DNA of 53,969 nucleotides from Oscillospiraceae bacterium (GTDB taxonomy: Bacteria; Bacillota; Clostridia; Oscillospirales; Oscillospiraceae). Positions 7,137-14,675 of the stretch are shown here, in pieces. The stretch is from contig JAFTXW010000029.1 of NCBI GenBank assembly GCA_017461445.1, positions 1-53,969 on the forward strand, read 5' to 3'. Within the stretch, counting starts at the first letter, position 1; each line of letters starts with the position of its first letter. The position numbers and the translations under genes were made by a program. The notes under the pieces are model-generated. The model was given only the letters and a program-made list of their open reading frames with translations. It had not been told where the DNA came from and did no database searches.

Positions 7137-7286
7137 TTAGCAACCATCGTCTTCATCATCAAGACAGTATGGGTCAGGATTTGCGGGGCCATTTACCACA
7201 ACAATACCGAGTGCTTCTGCATAGACAGGATTCGCTTTTGCCTTCTCCATCAGCCGAATGGTAAGGATTCTTTCTCTCACACGCAA
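7137..7286 (-). CDS. 49-residue protein with TTG start
   Basis: A short gene missed by length cut-offs. It reads from TTG at 7286 to TAA at 7137 and is preceded by AAAGGAAGG at seven bases. The protein starts MRVRERILTIRLMEK, followed by a helix (AKANPVYAEALGIVVV) and an acidic tail (PYCLDDEDDGC). Similar short proteins with an N-terminal RERILTIRLMEK-like helix occur widely in gut clostridia without known function (recalled, not searched). It is directly upstream of the 251-aa membrane protein gene. Confidence 0.7.
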   Translation of the reverse strand: MRVRERILTIRLMEKAKANPVYAEALGIVVVNGPANPDPYCLDDEDDGC

Positions 7287-7422
7287 CCATATTCCTTCCT
7301 TTCATTGGTATTCAGTAGCTTGCTGCTCCTGCTGTACCAATATTTTATTACAGGAAGGGGCAATAATACAGGATGGGTTCCGCAAATTACAGGCCTTAAT
7401 TCTCTGAAATCAGCAAAATATC

Positions 7423-7932
7423 TCAGCTTTTTTTATATGCCTGGTACTGCTCAAGATCGATCACGCCGGTATCCAGCATCCGTTCGCACCAGAGCTGAAG
7501 GGTTTCCACCGCGATGGAGATCTTCTCCAGTTCCTCCTGAATATAGACAAAGTCTGCCAACTCATCACCGGAAATGTGTCCGTCAACAGTGATTTCAATG
7601 AGCCGGTCCTTCTTTTTCTGCATGGCATTCAGGGAAGCAATCGTTTCCAGCACAATCTGGGACAGATCCTTGATCTTCACCTCCGGCACGTACTGCTGAC
7701 CGATGGGACACTGATTGGCGCAGTAGTAGTTGCAGAGAGTGGGCTGCTTGTATTTGTCGGACATAAGCAGCACCTCGTCCGGGTGAGGACTCGTGCGCTC
7801 GTTCTCGATCTTCTCAATCCGCTCGGGAGCCATTGTCACCAGCAGGTCGGAGGCTTCTTCTCTTGTAAGGTCCAGATTTTCTCTGGTTCTCTGATAGACA
7901 TTCTTATTCTCTTTCGTGGATTTCCTTGCCAT
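7423..7932 (-). CDS. XRE-like helix-turn-helix protein with CxxxCxxxC motif
   Basis: A 169-residue probable DNA-binding protein. An HTH_3-like region covers about residues 8-62, where TREEASDLLVTMAPERIEKIE is the second/third helix block and ENERTSPHPDEVLLMSDKY the closing block. Directly after it come three cysteines (Cys67, Cys71, Cys75) in CNYYCANQCPIG, which could bind a metal or an Fe-S cluster. The C-terminal ~80 residues are helical and may dimerise. The start at 7932 has GAGAGGAAC upstream; the longer frame overlaps the patatin gene. It follows that gene by 22 bases on the same strand, so they are likely cotranscribed. Confidence 0.85.
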   Translation of the reverse strand: MARKSTKENKNVYQRTRENLDLTREEASDLLVTMAPERIEKIENERTSPHPDEVLLMSDKYKQPTLCNYYCANQCPIGQQYVPEVKIKDLSQIVLETIASLNAMQKKKDRLIEITVDGHISGDELADFVYIQEELEKISIAVETLQLWCERMLDTGVIDLEQYQAYKKS

Positions 7933-7954
7933 GATATGTTCCTCTCTCCTTCTG

Positions 7955-8803
7955 TCAGGAACCAAGGTAATTCCTGATTTCCTCCAGCCGTGCAAGTGCG
8001 GTCCGCCGGCCGGCTTCATAAGCCTCCCGCAGCTTTTCCGGGTCCTTTTCCACTCTGCTGACGCTCAGTGCGCTTTCCGGGCGGATCACCAGCAGCTTTC
8101 CTGCCCTCTCCTTCTGAGAAATGTAGTTCAGGGTCTCATTGTAGACCCGATGGCGGTTTTCAATGGCTGCCACCAGCTTTGGATACTTTTTGTACTTCGC
8201 CCGAAGCAACGGCATCATCCGGTTGCTCTTCATAGTGTAGCTTCTGGGACGGGTCAGAATGACCACATTTCTATCATAGCCCTCCCCCTCAAAAAACCGA
8301 ATGGGAATGGAATCCGCCAGCGCGCCGTCCAGGTATTTGCGGCCGTCAATCTCAACGATCTGAGAAACCACCGGCATGGACGCGGAAGCCCGGATCCAGT
8401 CAAAGCCGGAATCCTCCTGCCCCTCGTACCTGTGATATACAGCCTTGCCGGTTTCCACATCCGTGCAGACCACATAGAACGCCATGGGGTTAGCCCGGTA
8501 GGCTTCAAAATCAAACACATCGTGCTTCAGCGGTACTTCGTTATAGCAGAATTCCGTATTGTAGATATTACCGCTGGTGAGCAGGCTCCGTACACCGCAA
8601 TAACGCTTATCGGCGCAGAATTTCATGTTATACCGGATCGCCCGTCCTATCTGCTTTGACTTATAGTTGACACCAAAGGCCGCACCTGCGGAGACACCGA
8701 CGGCACCGTCAAATTCAATGCCGTTTTCCATCATCACATCCATGACGCCGCAGGTAAACATGCCGCGCATGGCACCGCCTTCCAAAATCAGTCCAGTTTT
8801 CAT
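7955..8803 (-). CDS. patatin-like phospholipase
   Basis: A 282-residue lipid acyl hydrolase of the patatin/YjjU group, probably cytoplasmic. It has the oxyanion-hole block GGAMRG (residues 9-14), the nucleophile elbow GVSAG (Ser38) and the catalytic aspartate in YLDGALAD (Asp159), which completes the Ser-Asp dyad. The C-terminal half contains the family's basic region (RSYTMKSNRMMPLLRAKYKKYPKL). ATG at 8803 is chosen because the protein then starts directly with the first strand (MKTGLILEGG); the ribosome site is weak (AGAAAG). Physiological substrate unknown. Head of a two-gene unit with the HTH gene. Confidence 0.92.
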   Translation of the reverse strand: MKTGLILEGGAMRGMFTCGVMDVMMENGIEFDGAVGVSAGAAFGVNYKSKQIGRAIRYNMKFCADKRYCGVRSLLTSGNIYNTEFCYNEVPLKHDVFDFEAYRANPMAFYVVCTDVETGKAVYHRYEGQEDSGFDWIRASASMPVVSQIVEIDGRKYLDGALADSIPIRFFEGEGYDRNVVILTRPRSYTMKSNRMMPLLRAKYKKYPKLVAAIENRHRVYNETLNYISQKERAGKLLVIRPESALSVSRVEKDPEKLREAYEAGRRTALARLEEIRNYLGS

Positions 8804-8906
8804 TATGACGCTTCTTTCTATGCAAATTGGGAACAGATATCCGCAATCGAAAAAATCCATACTCACACCGATTCCGCATTCCGTACCCCCATACTGTTTC
8901 AGTTTG

Positions 8907-8935
8907 ATTTTATCATGCCCGAAAACAACATACAA
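8907..8935 (-). promoter_or_regulatory. promoter of the patatin-HTH unit
   Basis: On the minus strand TTGTAT (8935-8930) and TAAAAT (8912-8907) are separated by 17 bases. The resulting 5' leader is ~100 bases. Confidence 0.55.
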
Positions 8936-8939
8936 TCAA

Positions 8940-9180
8940 TTCAGGGAATTGTTTACAGAAATTCCATATCTTTAAAGCAACGTCCCCACTTCCCCTCCAA
9001 CACAAAATACCCTCAGCATTTTTCTGAAGGGGCCCAATACTGCGGCGTTTTACCCCTTTGGATAACCTCCATTGATTATGTTTTGCAGGGGTTGGCGAGT
9101 CTGCTGCCCCCATCAGGATAAAGAGAGCTTGAACACACCATGCTTTTTCATTTCTTAAGCTTTTCTGAAGTTTCCACGCC
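8940..9180. other. intergenic region without a recognisable gene
   Basis: Apart from the patatin promoter at its left edge nothing convincing was found. A minus-strand open frame of 92 codons (8913-9191) covers it, but it has no ribosome site, an odd composition and overlaps the promoter, so I do not call it. Confidence 0.5.
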
Positions 9181-9185
9181 ATCTC

Positions 9186-9213
9186 TTTCAAATTTCCCAG
9201 AAAATGCTATAAT
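9186..9213 (+). promoter_or_regulatory. promoter of the VanX-like gene
   Basis: TTTCAA (9186-9191), 16-base spacer, TATAAT (9208-9213). The start codon follows 29 bases later. Confidence 0.6.
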
Positions 9214-9241
9214 GAAGAAAACCATCCCCGGGAGGTGTCCC

Positions 9242-10180
9242 ATGAAACGATTTGCGGCTCTTTTTCTAAGCTTTCTCCTGCTTCTGACAGGCTGCGGCAG
9301 TCCTGTGAAAGAAACGACCCCAGCCTCCACCACCGCCGAACCAACAATATCAGCCACCGTGCCGACCACCGTCTCCACAGAGCCTACGCCCACAGAACCT
9401 GCCCCCACGGAGACCACCCCGGCCGTCCTGTCCCCGGAACCCTCCGACAGTGATTTTGTCCGCATCGCCGACTATCTCCCGGACATCCGTTTTTCCCTCC
9501 CCTATGCCACCTCCGAAAACTTTACCGGACAGGTCATCTATGATTTTACAGACCCCTGGCTCCGCTACGGCACCGTCAAAAAGCTCATGGCCGTCTATGA
9601 GGAGCTCTCTAAGCAGGGTCTGTCCCTTCTCATTTGGGACGGTTTCCGTCCGGTATCCGCCCAGTTTACCCTCTGGGAGGTCTGCCCGGACCCCACCTAT
9701 GTGGCAAACCCCGAAACAGGCTACAGTTCCCACAGCCGGGGCAATACCCTCGACCTGACCCTCACCGACCAAAGCGGCACACCTTTGGAAATGCCCACAG
9801 GCTTCGACGACTTCTCAAAGCTTGCAGACCGGGACTATTCCGACTGTACGGAAACGGCAGCAGCTAACGCGCGGCTCTTGCAGAATGTGATGGAAACGCA
9901 CGGCTTTTCCGGGTATTTCGGCGAATGGTGGCATTTTTCCGATACGGAAAGCTACCCCGTGGAGGAGACCTTCACCCCCGTCTCCCCTGTCTGGCTCTAT
10001 GCGGACTGTAATGAATTCATCACCCTCCGCACCCAGCCCGATACCTCCGCCGACGCCATCACCCGCATCCCCAAAAACGGAGAATTCCAAATGCTTGCCC
10101 GATCCGGCGACTTCGCCTATGTGGACTACGAAGGCCTGCAAGGCTACGTCCTCCTCTCCTACACCCAACCCGTGGAATAA
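9242..10180 (+). CDS. VanX-like D-Ala-D-Ala dipeptidase lipoprotein with SH3 domain
   Basis: A 312-residue lipoprotein of peptidase family M15D, with cysteine 18 in a LTGC lipobox. Residues ~20-70 form a Thr/Pro/Glu spacer. The catalytic domain (70-240) has all VanX landmarks: DGFRP (Arg136), S-x-H-x6-D with His164 and Asp171 as zinc ligands, and E-x2-H with Glu228 as base and His231 as third ligand. The last ~70 residues form a bacterial SH3-like domain that often binds cell wall. The likely role is trimming of peptidoglycan D-Ala-D-Ala peptides at the cell surface rather than vancomycin resistance, since no vanH/vanA genes are near. GGGAGGTG precedes the start. Confidence 0.93.
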   Translation: MKRFAALFLSFLLLLTGCGSPVKETTPASTTAEPTISATVPTTVSTEPTPTEPAPTETTPAVLSPEPSDSDFVRIADYLPDIRFSLPYATSENFTGQVIYDFTDPWLRYGTVKKLMAVYEELSKQGLSLLIWDGFRPVSAQFTLWEVCPDPTYVANPETGYSSHSRGNTLDLTLTDQSGTPLEMPTGFDDFSKLADRDYSDCTETAAANARLLQNVMETHGFSGYFGEWWHFSDTESYPVEETFTPVSPVWLYADCNEFITLRTQPDTSADAITRIPKNGEFQMLARSGDFAYVDYEGLQGYVLLSYTQPVE

Positions 10181-10281
10181 AATTCCATTATTTTCCAGCG
10201 CAACGAAAATATCCTTTTCCGCCGTCGAAGCGTACCAGAAATAAATCCAACCAGCGGTTGGAAAGGTTCCCTCCAATACGC

Positions 10282-10315
10282 AAAATGTCCCTGCCAAACC
10301 CGGCAGGGACATTTT
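10282..10315. terminator. bidirectional terminator between dipeptidase and rnf operon
   Basis: AAAATGTCCCTGCC and GGCAGGGACATTTT form a 14-bp stem with a six-base loop. A- and T-runs on both sides let it serve both converging units. Confidence 0.9.
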
Positions 10316-10320
10316 CATCT

Positions 10321-10755
10321 TCAAAACATACACATCAAGCACTGAACCGCCAAATAAACCCCAAAAGCACTCACAACAGGTGCCGCCTTGGCGGCGGGGC
10401 CGGAGGAAAGCCGGTCAGCCATGGAGGTGTAGACCCAGGTGGTGGCTGTAAAGACCACGCCGCCCAGCACTGCCAGCTTCAGTGCCTCCACAGGGGCCGC
10501 GAAGCCCGCGCACCAGGGCAGCAGGCCCGTGGCGATTGCGGAAAACACCGGGATGCAGATATAGCACCGCTTGGCCCCGGGGGCAAGATAGTGATCCAGA
10601 ACCAGCGCGATCAGGGAAACCAGCACAAGGTTCGTCACCCCAAAGTCCGGCAGGATCACGGCGGGGGCAAAGGCCCGGACAATGACCATCACCAGCAGGA
10701 TGACCCCCACCAGGGCGGCATGGATGGAATTGAGGACGTAAGTTTTCTTATCCAT
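10321..10755 (-). CDS. four-helix membrane protein at the end of the rnf operon
   Basis: A 144-residue integral membrane protein with four or five hydrophobic helices (about 12-30, 43-58, 66-85, 90-108, 124-142). It carries five to six cysteines in or near helices, in RCYIC, LLPWC and VQCLMCMF. It is too short for RnfA or RnfE (about 190 residues, six helices) and lacks their sequence landmarks, so I do not assign it to those. GGGGAGGTTAAC precedes ATG 10755, and the gene begins two bases after the rnfG stop. Last gene of the operon. It may take the place of a membrane subunit or be an assembly factor. Confidence 0.75.
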   Translation of the reverse strand: MDKKTYVLNSIHAALVGVILLVMVIVRAFAPAVILPDFGVTNLVLVSLIALVLDHYLAPGAKRCYICIPVFSAIATGLLPWCAGFAAPVEALKLAVLGGVVFTATTWVYTSMADRLSSGPAAKAAPVVSAFGVYLAVQCLMCMF

Positions 10756-10757
10756 AG

Positions 10758-11351
10758 TTAACCTCCCCATGTGGTCGCACCGGAGGACACATCCGCTCCG
10801 GTAACATAGGCCACGGCGGAATTGACGCAGCGGACGATGGCCTTGGACGTAACGGTGGCCCCGGTGATAGCATCCACGTTCACATCGGCTTCTCCATCAG
10901 AAGTACTGGTTGCGCCGCTGAAAGCGTCGGCCCCGGAGGTGGCTACCGCAAAGCTGCCGGAGGAATTCAGGAACTGGGACAGGAACACATGATCCGTCAG
11001 AGCGTTTGCACCCAGGCCGAAGGTCTCGGACATATCCCGAACCACCAGGCCGGTAACCTTCCCCTCGTTGCTGACGCCGATGAGCATGGTGATGTCCCCT
11101 GCATAGCCGTAGGTGACAGTCTCGATGACAAAGCCGTTCTCGGCCTTGTGGACGGAAACGATGTTGGCATCCTCCCCGGAATAAGGCTCCACCGTGAAGC
11201 TCTCACTGCCGGGCAGAAGGGTCTGCATCATGGAAAGATGCTCCGCCTGGGCATTCTTCGCGGCAATGCCGTTGAGGCCAAAGGCGGCAGCCAGCAGGAT
11301 CACAGCCGCCAGCGCGATGGTAAGAACAGGTATCCAAACAGGCTTTTTCAC
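10758..11351 (-). CDS. rnfG: RnfG-like FMN-binding subunit
   Basis: A 197-residue protein with an N-terminal membrane anchor (residues ~5-25) and an extracytoplasmic FMN_bind domain. The flavinylation motif D-x-x-T-G-A-T is present in VDAITGATVTSKA (around residue 165), so FMN is probably attached to the last Thr of TGAT by the ApbE encoded upstream. Family role: covalently flavinylated subunit of the Rnf ferredoxin:NAD oxidoreductase. The start is GTG at 11351, overlapping the rnfD stop by four bases (GTGA), which implies translational coupling. Confidence 0.92.
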   Translation of the reverse strand: MKKPVWIPVLTIALAAVILLAAAFGLNGIAAKNAQAEHLSMMQTLLPGSESFTVEPYSGEDANIVSVHKAENGFVIETVTYGYAGDITMLIGVSNEGKVTGLVVRDMSETFGLGANALTDHVFLSQFLNSSGSFAVATSGADAFSGATSTSDGEADVNVDAITGATVTSKAIVRCVNSAVAYVTGADVSSGATTWGG

Positions 11352-12289
11352 TTCGCCGCGCCTCCTTTCTGGGTGCCGAAGCGGCGGATGGGGGTAATGC
11401 GGTCAATGAACCAGACCAGGGCGTTCATCAGCAGGATCGCATAGGTAACGCCCTCGGGGAACAGGCCGAAGTAACGGAAAACAACAGTCAGCACACCGCA
11501 GCCGATTCCGTAGACCACCTGGCCCACGGGGGTTGCGGGAGAGGTGGCGTAGTCGGTAGCCATGAAGATGGCACCCAGCATCACGCCGCCGGACAGCAGG
11601 GAGTAGAGCATCCACTGGATAGGCTCCCCGGTCTTGGAGAACACCAGCGTCAGCACAGCCACGGTGCCAAGATACGCAGCGGGAATGCGGACGGAAATGA
11701 CCTTTCGGTACACCAGGTACCCGCCGCCCAGCAGCAGTGCCAGGGCGCAGGTCTCACCGATGGAGCCGGGGCAATTGCCCAGCAGCATATCCTGGAGGCT
11801 TTCTTCCGGCAGGGCGGGCATGACCATGTGGTGCAGCGGGGTGGCAGCAGTCACACCGTCTACACCCACATACCGGGTCAGGCCCACAGGCCAGATCAGC
11901 ATCAGGAAAGCACGTGCCGCCAGAGCGGGATTGAAGATATTCTGTCCCAGGCCGCCGCAGAGGCACTTTACCACTACAATGGCGAATATGCTGCCCAGGG
12001 CCGCCTGCCAGAAGGGTACAGTATGGGGCAGGGTCATAGCCAGCAGCAGGCCGGTAACCAGCGCGGAGCCATCCACAACAGTATTACGGGTCTTAGTGAC
12101 TTTGCAGTATACCCACTCAGAGGTAACGGCAGCAGCAACGCACACCAGCGTCACTACCAAGGCACGGAAGCCCATGTGCCACACGCCCACCAGGAGGGCA
12201 GGCAGCAGGGACAGCACCACATCCAGCATGATGCGGTTGGTTCGGAAATTTCCCCGGATGTGGGGAGAAGAAGCAACAGTCAGCTTCAT
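11348..12289 (-). CDS. rnfD: RnfD-like membrane subunit
   Basis: A 313-residue member of the NqrB/RnfD family. It opens with the family block LTVASSPHIRGNFRTNRIMLDVV, followed by about nine hydrophobic helices. The covalent flavin site is recognisable as GVTAATPL (around residue 158), where the Thr before Pro is the normal FMN attachment residue; Ala replaces the usual Gly. The family's FATDYATSP-like block and a NALVWFIDRIT terminal helix are present. It overlaps rnfC by four bases (ATGA) and rnfG by four bases, so the three are translated as one coupled unit. Confidence 0.94.
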   Translation of the reverse strand: MKLTVASSPHIRGNFRTNRIMLDVVLSLLPALLVGVWHMGFRALVVTLVCVAAAVTSEWVYCKVTKTRNTVVDGSALVTGLLLAMTLPHTVPFWQAALGSIFAIVVVKCLCGGLGQNIFNPALAARAFLMLIWPVGLTRYVGVDGVTAATPLHHMVMPALPEESLQDMLLGNCPGSIGETCALALLLGGGYLVYRKVISVRIPAAYLGTVAVLTLVFSKTGEPIQWMLYSLLSGGVMLGAIFMATDYATSPATPVGQVVYGIGCGVLTVVFRYFGLFPEGVTYAILLMNALVWFIDRITPIRRFGTQKGGAAK

Positions 12290-13596
12290 TTCGCGTTCGC
12301 CTCCCTTACCATTTGCTTGCCCTTGCGGAACCGCTCCACCAGGGGAAGCTTACCGGGGCAGGTGAATGCGCAGCTGCCGCATTCAATGCAGTCCAGGATA
12401 TTCAGCCGCTGCAGCTCGTCCACCCGCTGCGCATTGGTGAAACGGTACATATACAGGGGCTGCAACCGCATGGGACAGACGCTGACGCATTTGCCGCAGC
12501 GCAGGCACACGGGGTTCTCCGCCGCACCGTTCTCGTCCTTCAGCAGACACAAAATGGAGTTGGTGGCCTTGATAACAGGCACACTCAGGTCACTCTGGGC
12601 AAAGCCCATCATGGGGCCGCCGGAAATGACACGCTCGGTCTTGTCATGCAGACCGCCTGCCACCTCGATCAGATCGTGGAAGGGGGTGCCGATGCGGACG
12701 ATGAAGTTCTGGGGCTCGGCAATGGCCTCGCCGGAGATGGTGACGATACGCTGGGTCAGGGGCAGTCCCAGCCGGACGGCCCGGTAGATGGCCGCATAGG
12801 TGGACACATTGAACACGGCGCAGTTGACGGAAACCGGCAGCTGGCCGGGGGCCACTTCCCTGCCGGTCAGGGCCTGGATCAGCTGCTTTTCCGCACCCTG
12901 GGGATAGCGAGTAGGCAGAACTGCCAGCTCGATGCCGGGATAATTGGGGAGTATTCCCCGAAGCTTTTCAATGGCTATGGCCTTGTTATCCTCCACCGCC
13001 AGCACCAGGCGGCTGGGCTTCAGTACCTGCCGCAGGATCTGCATACCCTCCAGGACATGCTCCGGCTCGGTACGCAGTAGGGAATCGTCGGCAGTGATAT
13101 AGGGCTCACATTCGCAGGCATTGGCGATCAGGGTATCCACATTGCCCATGGCAGAGAGAGCCTTGACGTTACCTGGGAAAGCCGCGCCGCCCATGCCCAC
13201 GATGCCCGCCTCCCGGATGGAATGGAGGATCTGGTCAGAATCCAGCTGCTCCAAGGGCAGGTCATTGGTCACCGCGGGGATGGCATTGTCCTGATGGTCG
13301 TTGTCAATGACGATGGCTTCTACCCGCCGGCCGCTGGTATGGGGCCGGGGTTCGATGGCTACCACCGTACCGGAAACGGAAGCATGAACGGGCACACACA
13401 GGCCCTCGCCATCGCCGATCTTCTGTCCCCGCAGCACCTTGTCGCCCACGTTCACCAGGGGCTTACAGGGCGCGCCGATGTGTTGCTGGAGGGGGATCAC
13501 CACCTGCTTGGGGTCGATGGTGTGGAAAGTTGTCACTTTTGTGGACATTTCCTTATTGTATTTGGGGTGGATGCCTCCAAAAAACAGGCGTTTCAT
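12286..13596 (-). CDS. rnfC: RnfC-like Fe-S/NADH-binding subunit
   Basis: A 436-residue peripheral subunit of Rnf-type complexes, full length. The opening GGIHPKYNK block and a barrel-sandwich region precede the Complex1_51K nucleotide/FMN-binding part (GMGGAAFPGNVK; NACECEPYITAD). The C-terminus has two CxxCxxCxxxCP motifs, CLRCGKCVSVCP and CIECGSCAFTCP, that bind two [4Fe-4S] clusters. In known complexes RnfC oxidises or reduces NAD(H). GAGGTG is seven bases from the start. Only 11 bases separate it from apbE upstream. No rnfB, rnfA or rnfE is found anywhere in the window. Confidence 0.95.
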   Translation of the reverse strand: MKRLFFGGIHPKYNKEMSTKVTTFHTIDPKQVVIPLQQHIGAPCKPLVNVGDKVLRGQKIGDGEGLCVPVHASVSGTVVAIEPRPHTSGRRVEAIVIDNDHQDNAIPAVTNDLPLEQLDSDQILHSIREAGIVGMGGAAFPGNVKALSAMGNVDTLIANACECEPYITADDSLLRTEPEHVLEGMQILRQVLKPSRLVLAVEDNKAIAIEKLRGILPNYPGIELAVLPTRYPQGAEKQLIQALTGREVAPGQLPVSVNCAVFNVSTYAAIYRAVRLGLPLTQRIVTISGEAIAEPQNFIVRIGTPFHDLIEVAGGLHDKTERVISGGPMMGFAQSDLSVPVIKATNSILCLLKDENGAAENPVCLRCGKCVSVCPMRLQPLYMYRFTNAQRVDELQRLNILDCIECGSCAFTCPGKLPLVERFRKGKQMVREANAK

Positions 13597-13607
13597 GATT
13601 ATTCACC

Positions 13608-14639
13608 TCAAGTTCGTATGTTTTCTTCAAAGCCGGGGCTGTAGGTGATGCTTCCGTCGGAAGCCACCCACATGGCCTCGGCACCGCATTTGTCCAGCAA
13701 AGCCTGTCCTTCCTCCTGGGGAAGCAGGAACAGGGCTGTGGACAGTGCATCCGCAAGGCCGGAATCGGCGCAGAGGATGGTAACACTGCGCCAGTAGGCA
13801 GAGGGATACAGTGTCTCCGGGTCAATGATGTGATGGTACAGCTTCCCATCCACCATATAGGCCCGCTGGTAATCGCCGCTGGTGACCACACTGCCGGACG
13901 TGACATAGAGGGTGTGCAGGTATTGGTCTCCCCCATCCGGGTTCTGGATGCCCACCACCCAGGGGGTGCCGCTGTCGTCCTTGGGGCCTGTGGCGCAGAC
14001 ATTGCCGCCTACGCTGATCAGGAGCCCCGCCGGGGCGGTTTCGCAGACCCGCTGGACTGCCCAGCCCTTGGCGATGGCACCCACATCCAGCTGCACCTCC
14101 GGATCGGAGATGTAAACGGTGGATGCTGCCTCATCGATCACCACCGAGTCAAAATCCATGTGCTCCGCGGCGGCTTTCAGAGCTTCCCCATCGGGAAGAT
14201 AAGCGTTTGCCGGATCGTCGATGCCGTCATTCCGGGCTTCATGCCACAGGGAAAGCACACTGCCCATGGCGGGATTCACCATGCCGCCGGTGAGCTCGTA
14301 ATAATCCTTGCAGTCCAGCAGCAGGCGGATAATCCGTTCGTCAACCGTCACCGGGGCAAGCCCTGCATTGTCGTTGACGGTTTTCAGGTTATTGACACCC
14401 TCGTAATCGTTGTAAATGTCAAACAGCCGATGGTATTCCAGCAGTGCGTCATGGATGCTCTGGGCCGTTTCCGTAAAGGCCTCCTCACTCTCCGCCCGGC
14501 CCACGATGGTGGTAACGGTGTCAAAGAGTGTCAGGAAGGTGGCATTGTACTGCTTTTGCGCACCCGTGACCTCCCGGGAACAGCCTGCCAGCAAAACGGC
14601 TGCCAGAAGCAAAATAACGGCTCGCTTTGCTTTGCGCAT
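13608..14639 (-). CDS. apbE: FAD:protein FMN transferase (ApbE), lipoprotein
   Basis: A 343-residue enzyme that transfers FMN from FAD to threonine in target motifs. It has a lipobox (LLAGC, Cys ~20), the TLFDTVTT start block, the Mg/FAD-binding region LDVGAIAKGWAVQ, SVGGNV, the HHIIDPETLYPS block and a final DALSTALFLLP. Its substrates are very likely RnfG and RnfD encoded just downstream. ATG at 14639 (MRKAKRAV) gives a clean signal peptide. An upstream ATG at 14672 adds 11 residues derived entirely from a 7-bp repeat array. Neither start has a clear ribosome site, so coupling to the preceding stop (14676) is plausible. Confidence 0.93.
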   Translation of the reverse strand: MRKAKRAVILLLAAVLLAGCSREVTGAQKQYNATFLTLFDTVTTIVGRAESEEAFTETAQSIHDALLEYHRLFDIYNDYEGVNNLKTVNDNAGLAPVTVDERIIRLLLDCKDYYELTGGMVNPAMGSVLSLWHEARNDGIDDPANAYLPDGEALKAAAEHMDFDSVVIDEAASTVYISDPEVQLDVGAIAKGWAVQRVCETAPAGLLISVGGNVCATGPKDDSGTPWVVGIQNPDGGDQYLHTLYVTSGSVVTSGDYQRAYMVDGKLYHHIIDPETLYPSAYWRSVTILCADSGLADALSTALFLLPQEEGQALLDKCGAEAMWVASDGSITYSPGFEENIRT

Positions 14640-14643
14640 TAAA

Positions 14644-14671
14644 TTCTGCATTCTGCACTCTGCATTTTGCA
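14644..14671. repeat. four-unit 7-bp tandem repeat at the apbE start
   Basis: TTCTGCA, TTCTGCA, CTCTGCA and TTTTGCA follow one another without gaps. The array lies between the lipoprotein stop and the preferred apbE start and supplies the N-terminal residues of the longer apbE frame. It resembles period-7 repeats at 45233-45260. Confidence 0.75.
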
Positions 14672-14675
14672 TTCT

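Noticed and set aside
8913-9191. Minus-strand 92-codon frame between patatin and dipeptidase genes
   Set aside because: No ribosome site, overlaps the patatin promoter, Trp/Cys/Lys-rich composition unlike a folded protein here.
9242-10180. Vancomycin resistance gene
   Set aside because: The VanX-like catalytic site is complete, but there are no vanH/vanA/vanRS genes, and it is a lipoprotein with an SH3 domain, which fits cell-wall peptide trimming.
10321-10755. RnfA or RnfE
   Set aside because: The length is 144 rather than about 190 residues, with four or five helices and none of the family's conserved blocks.
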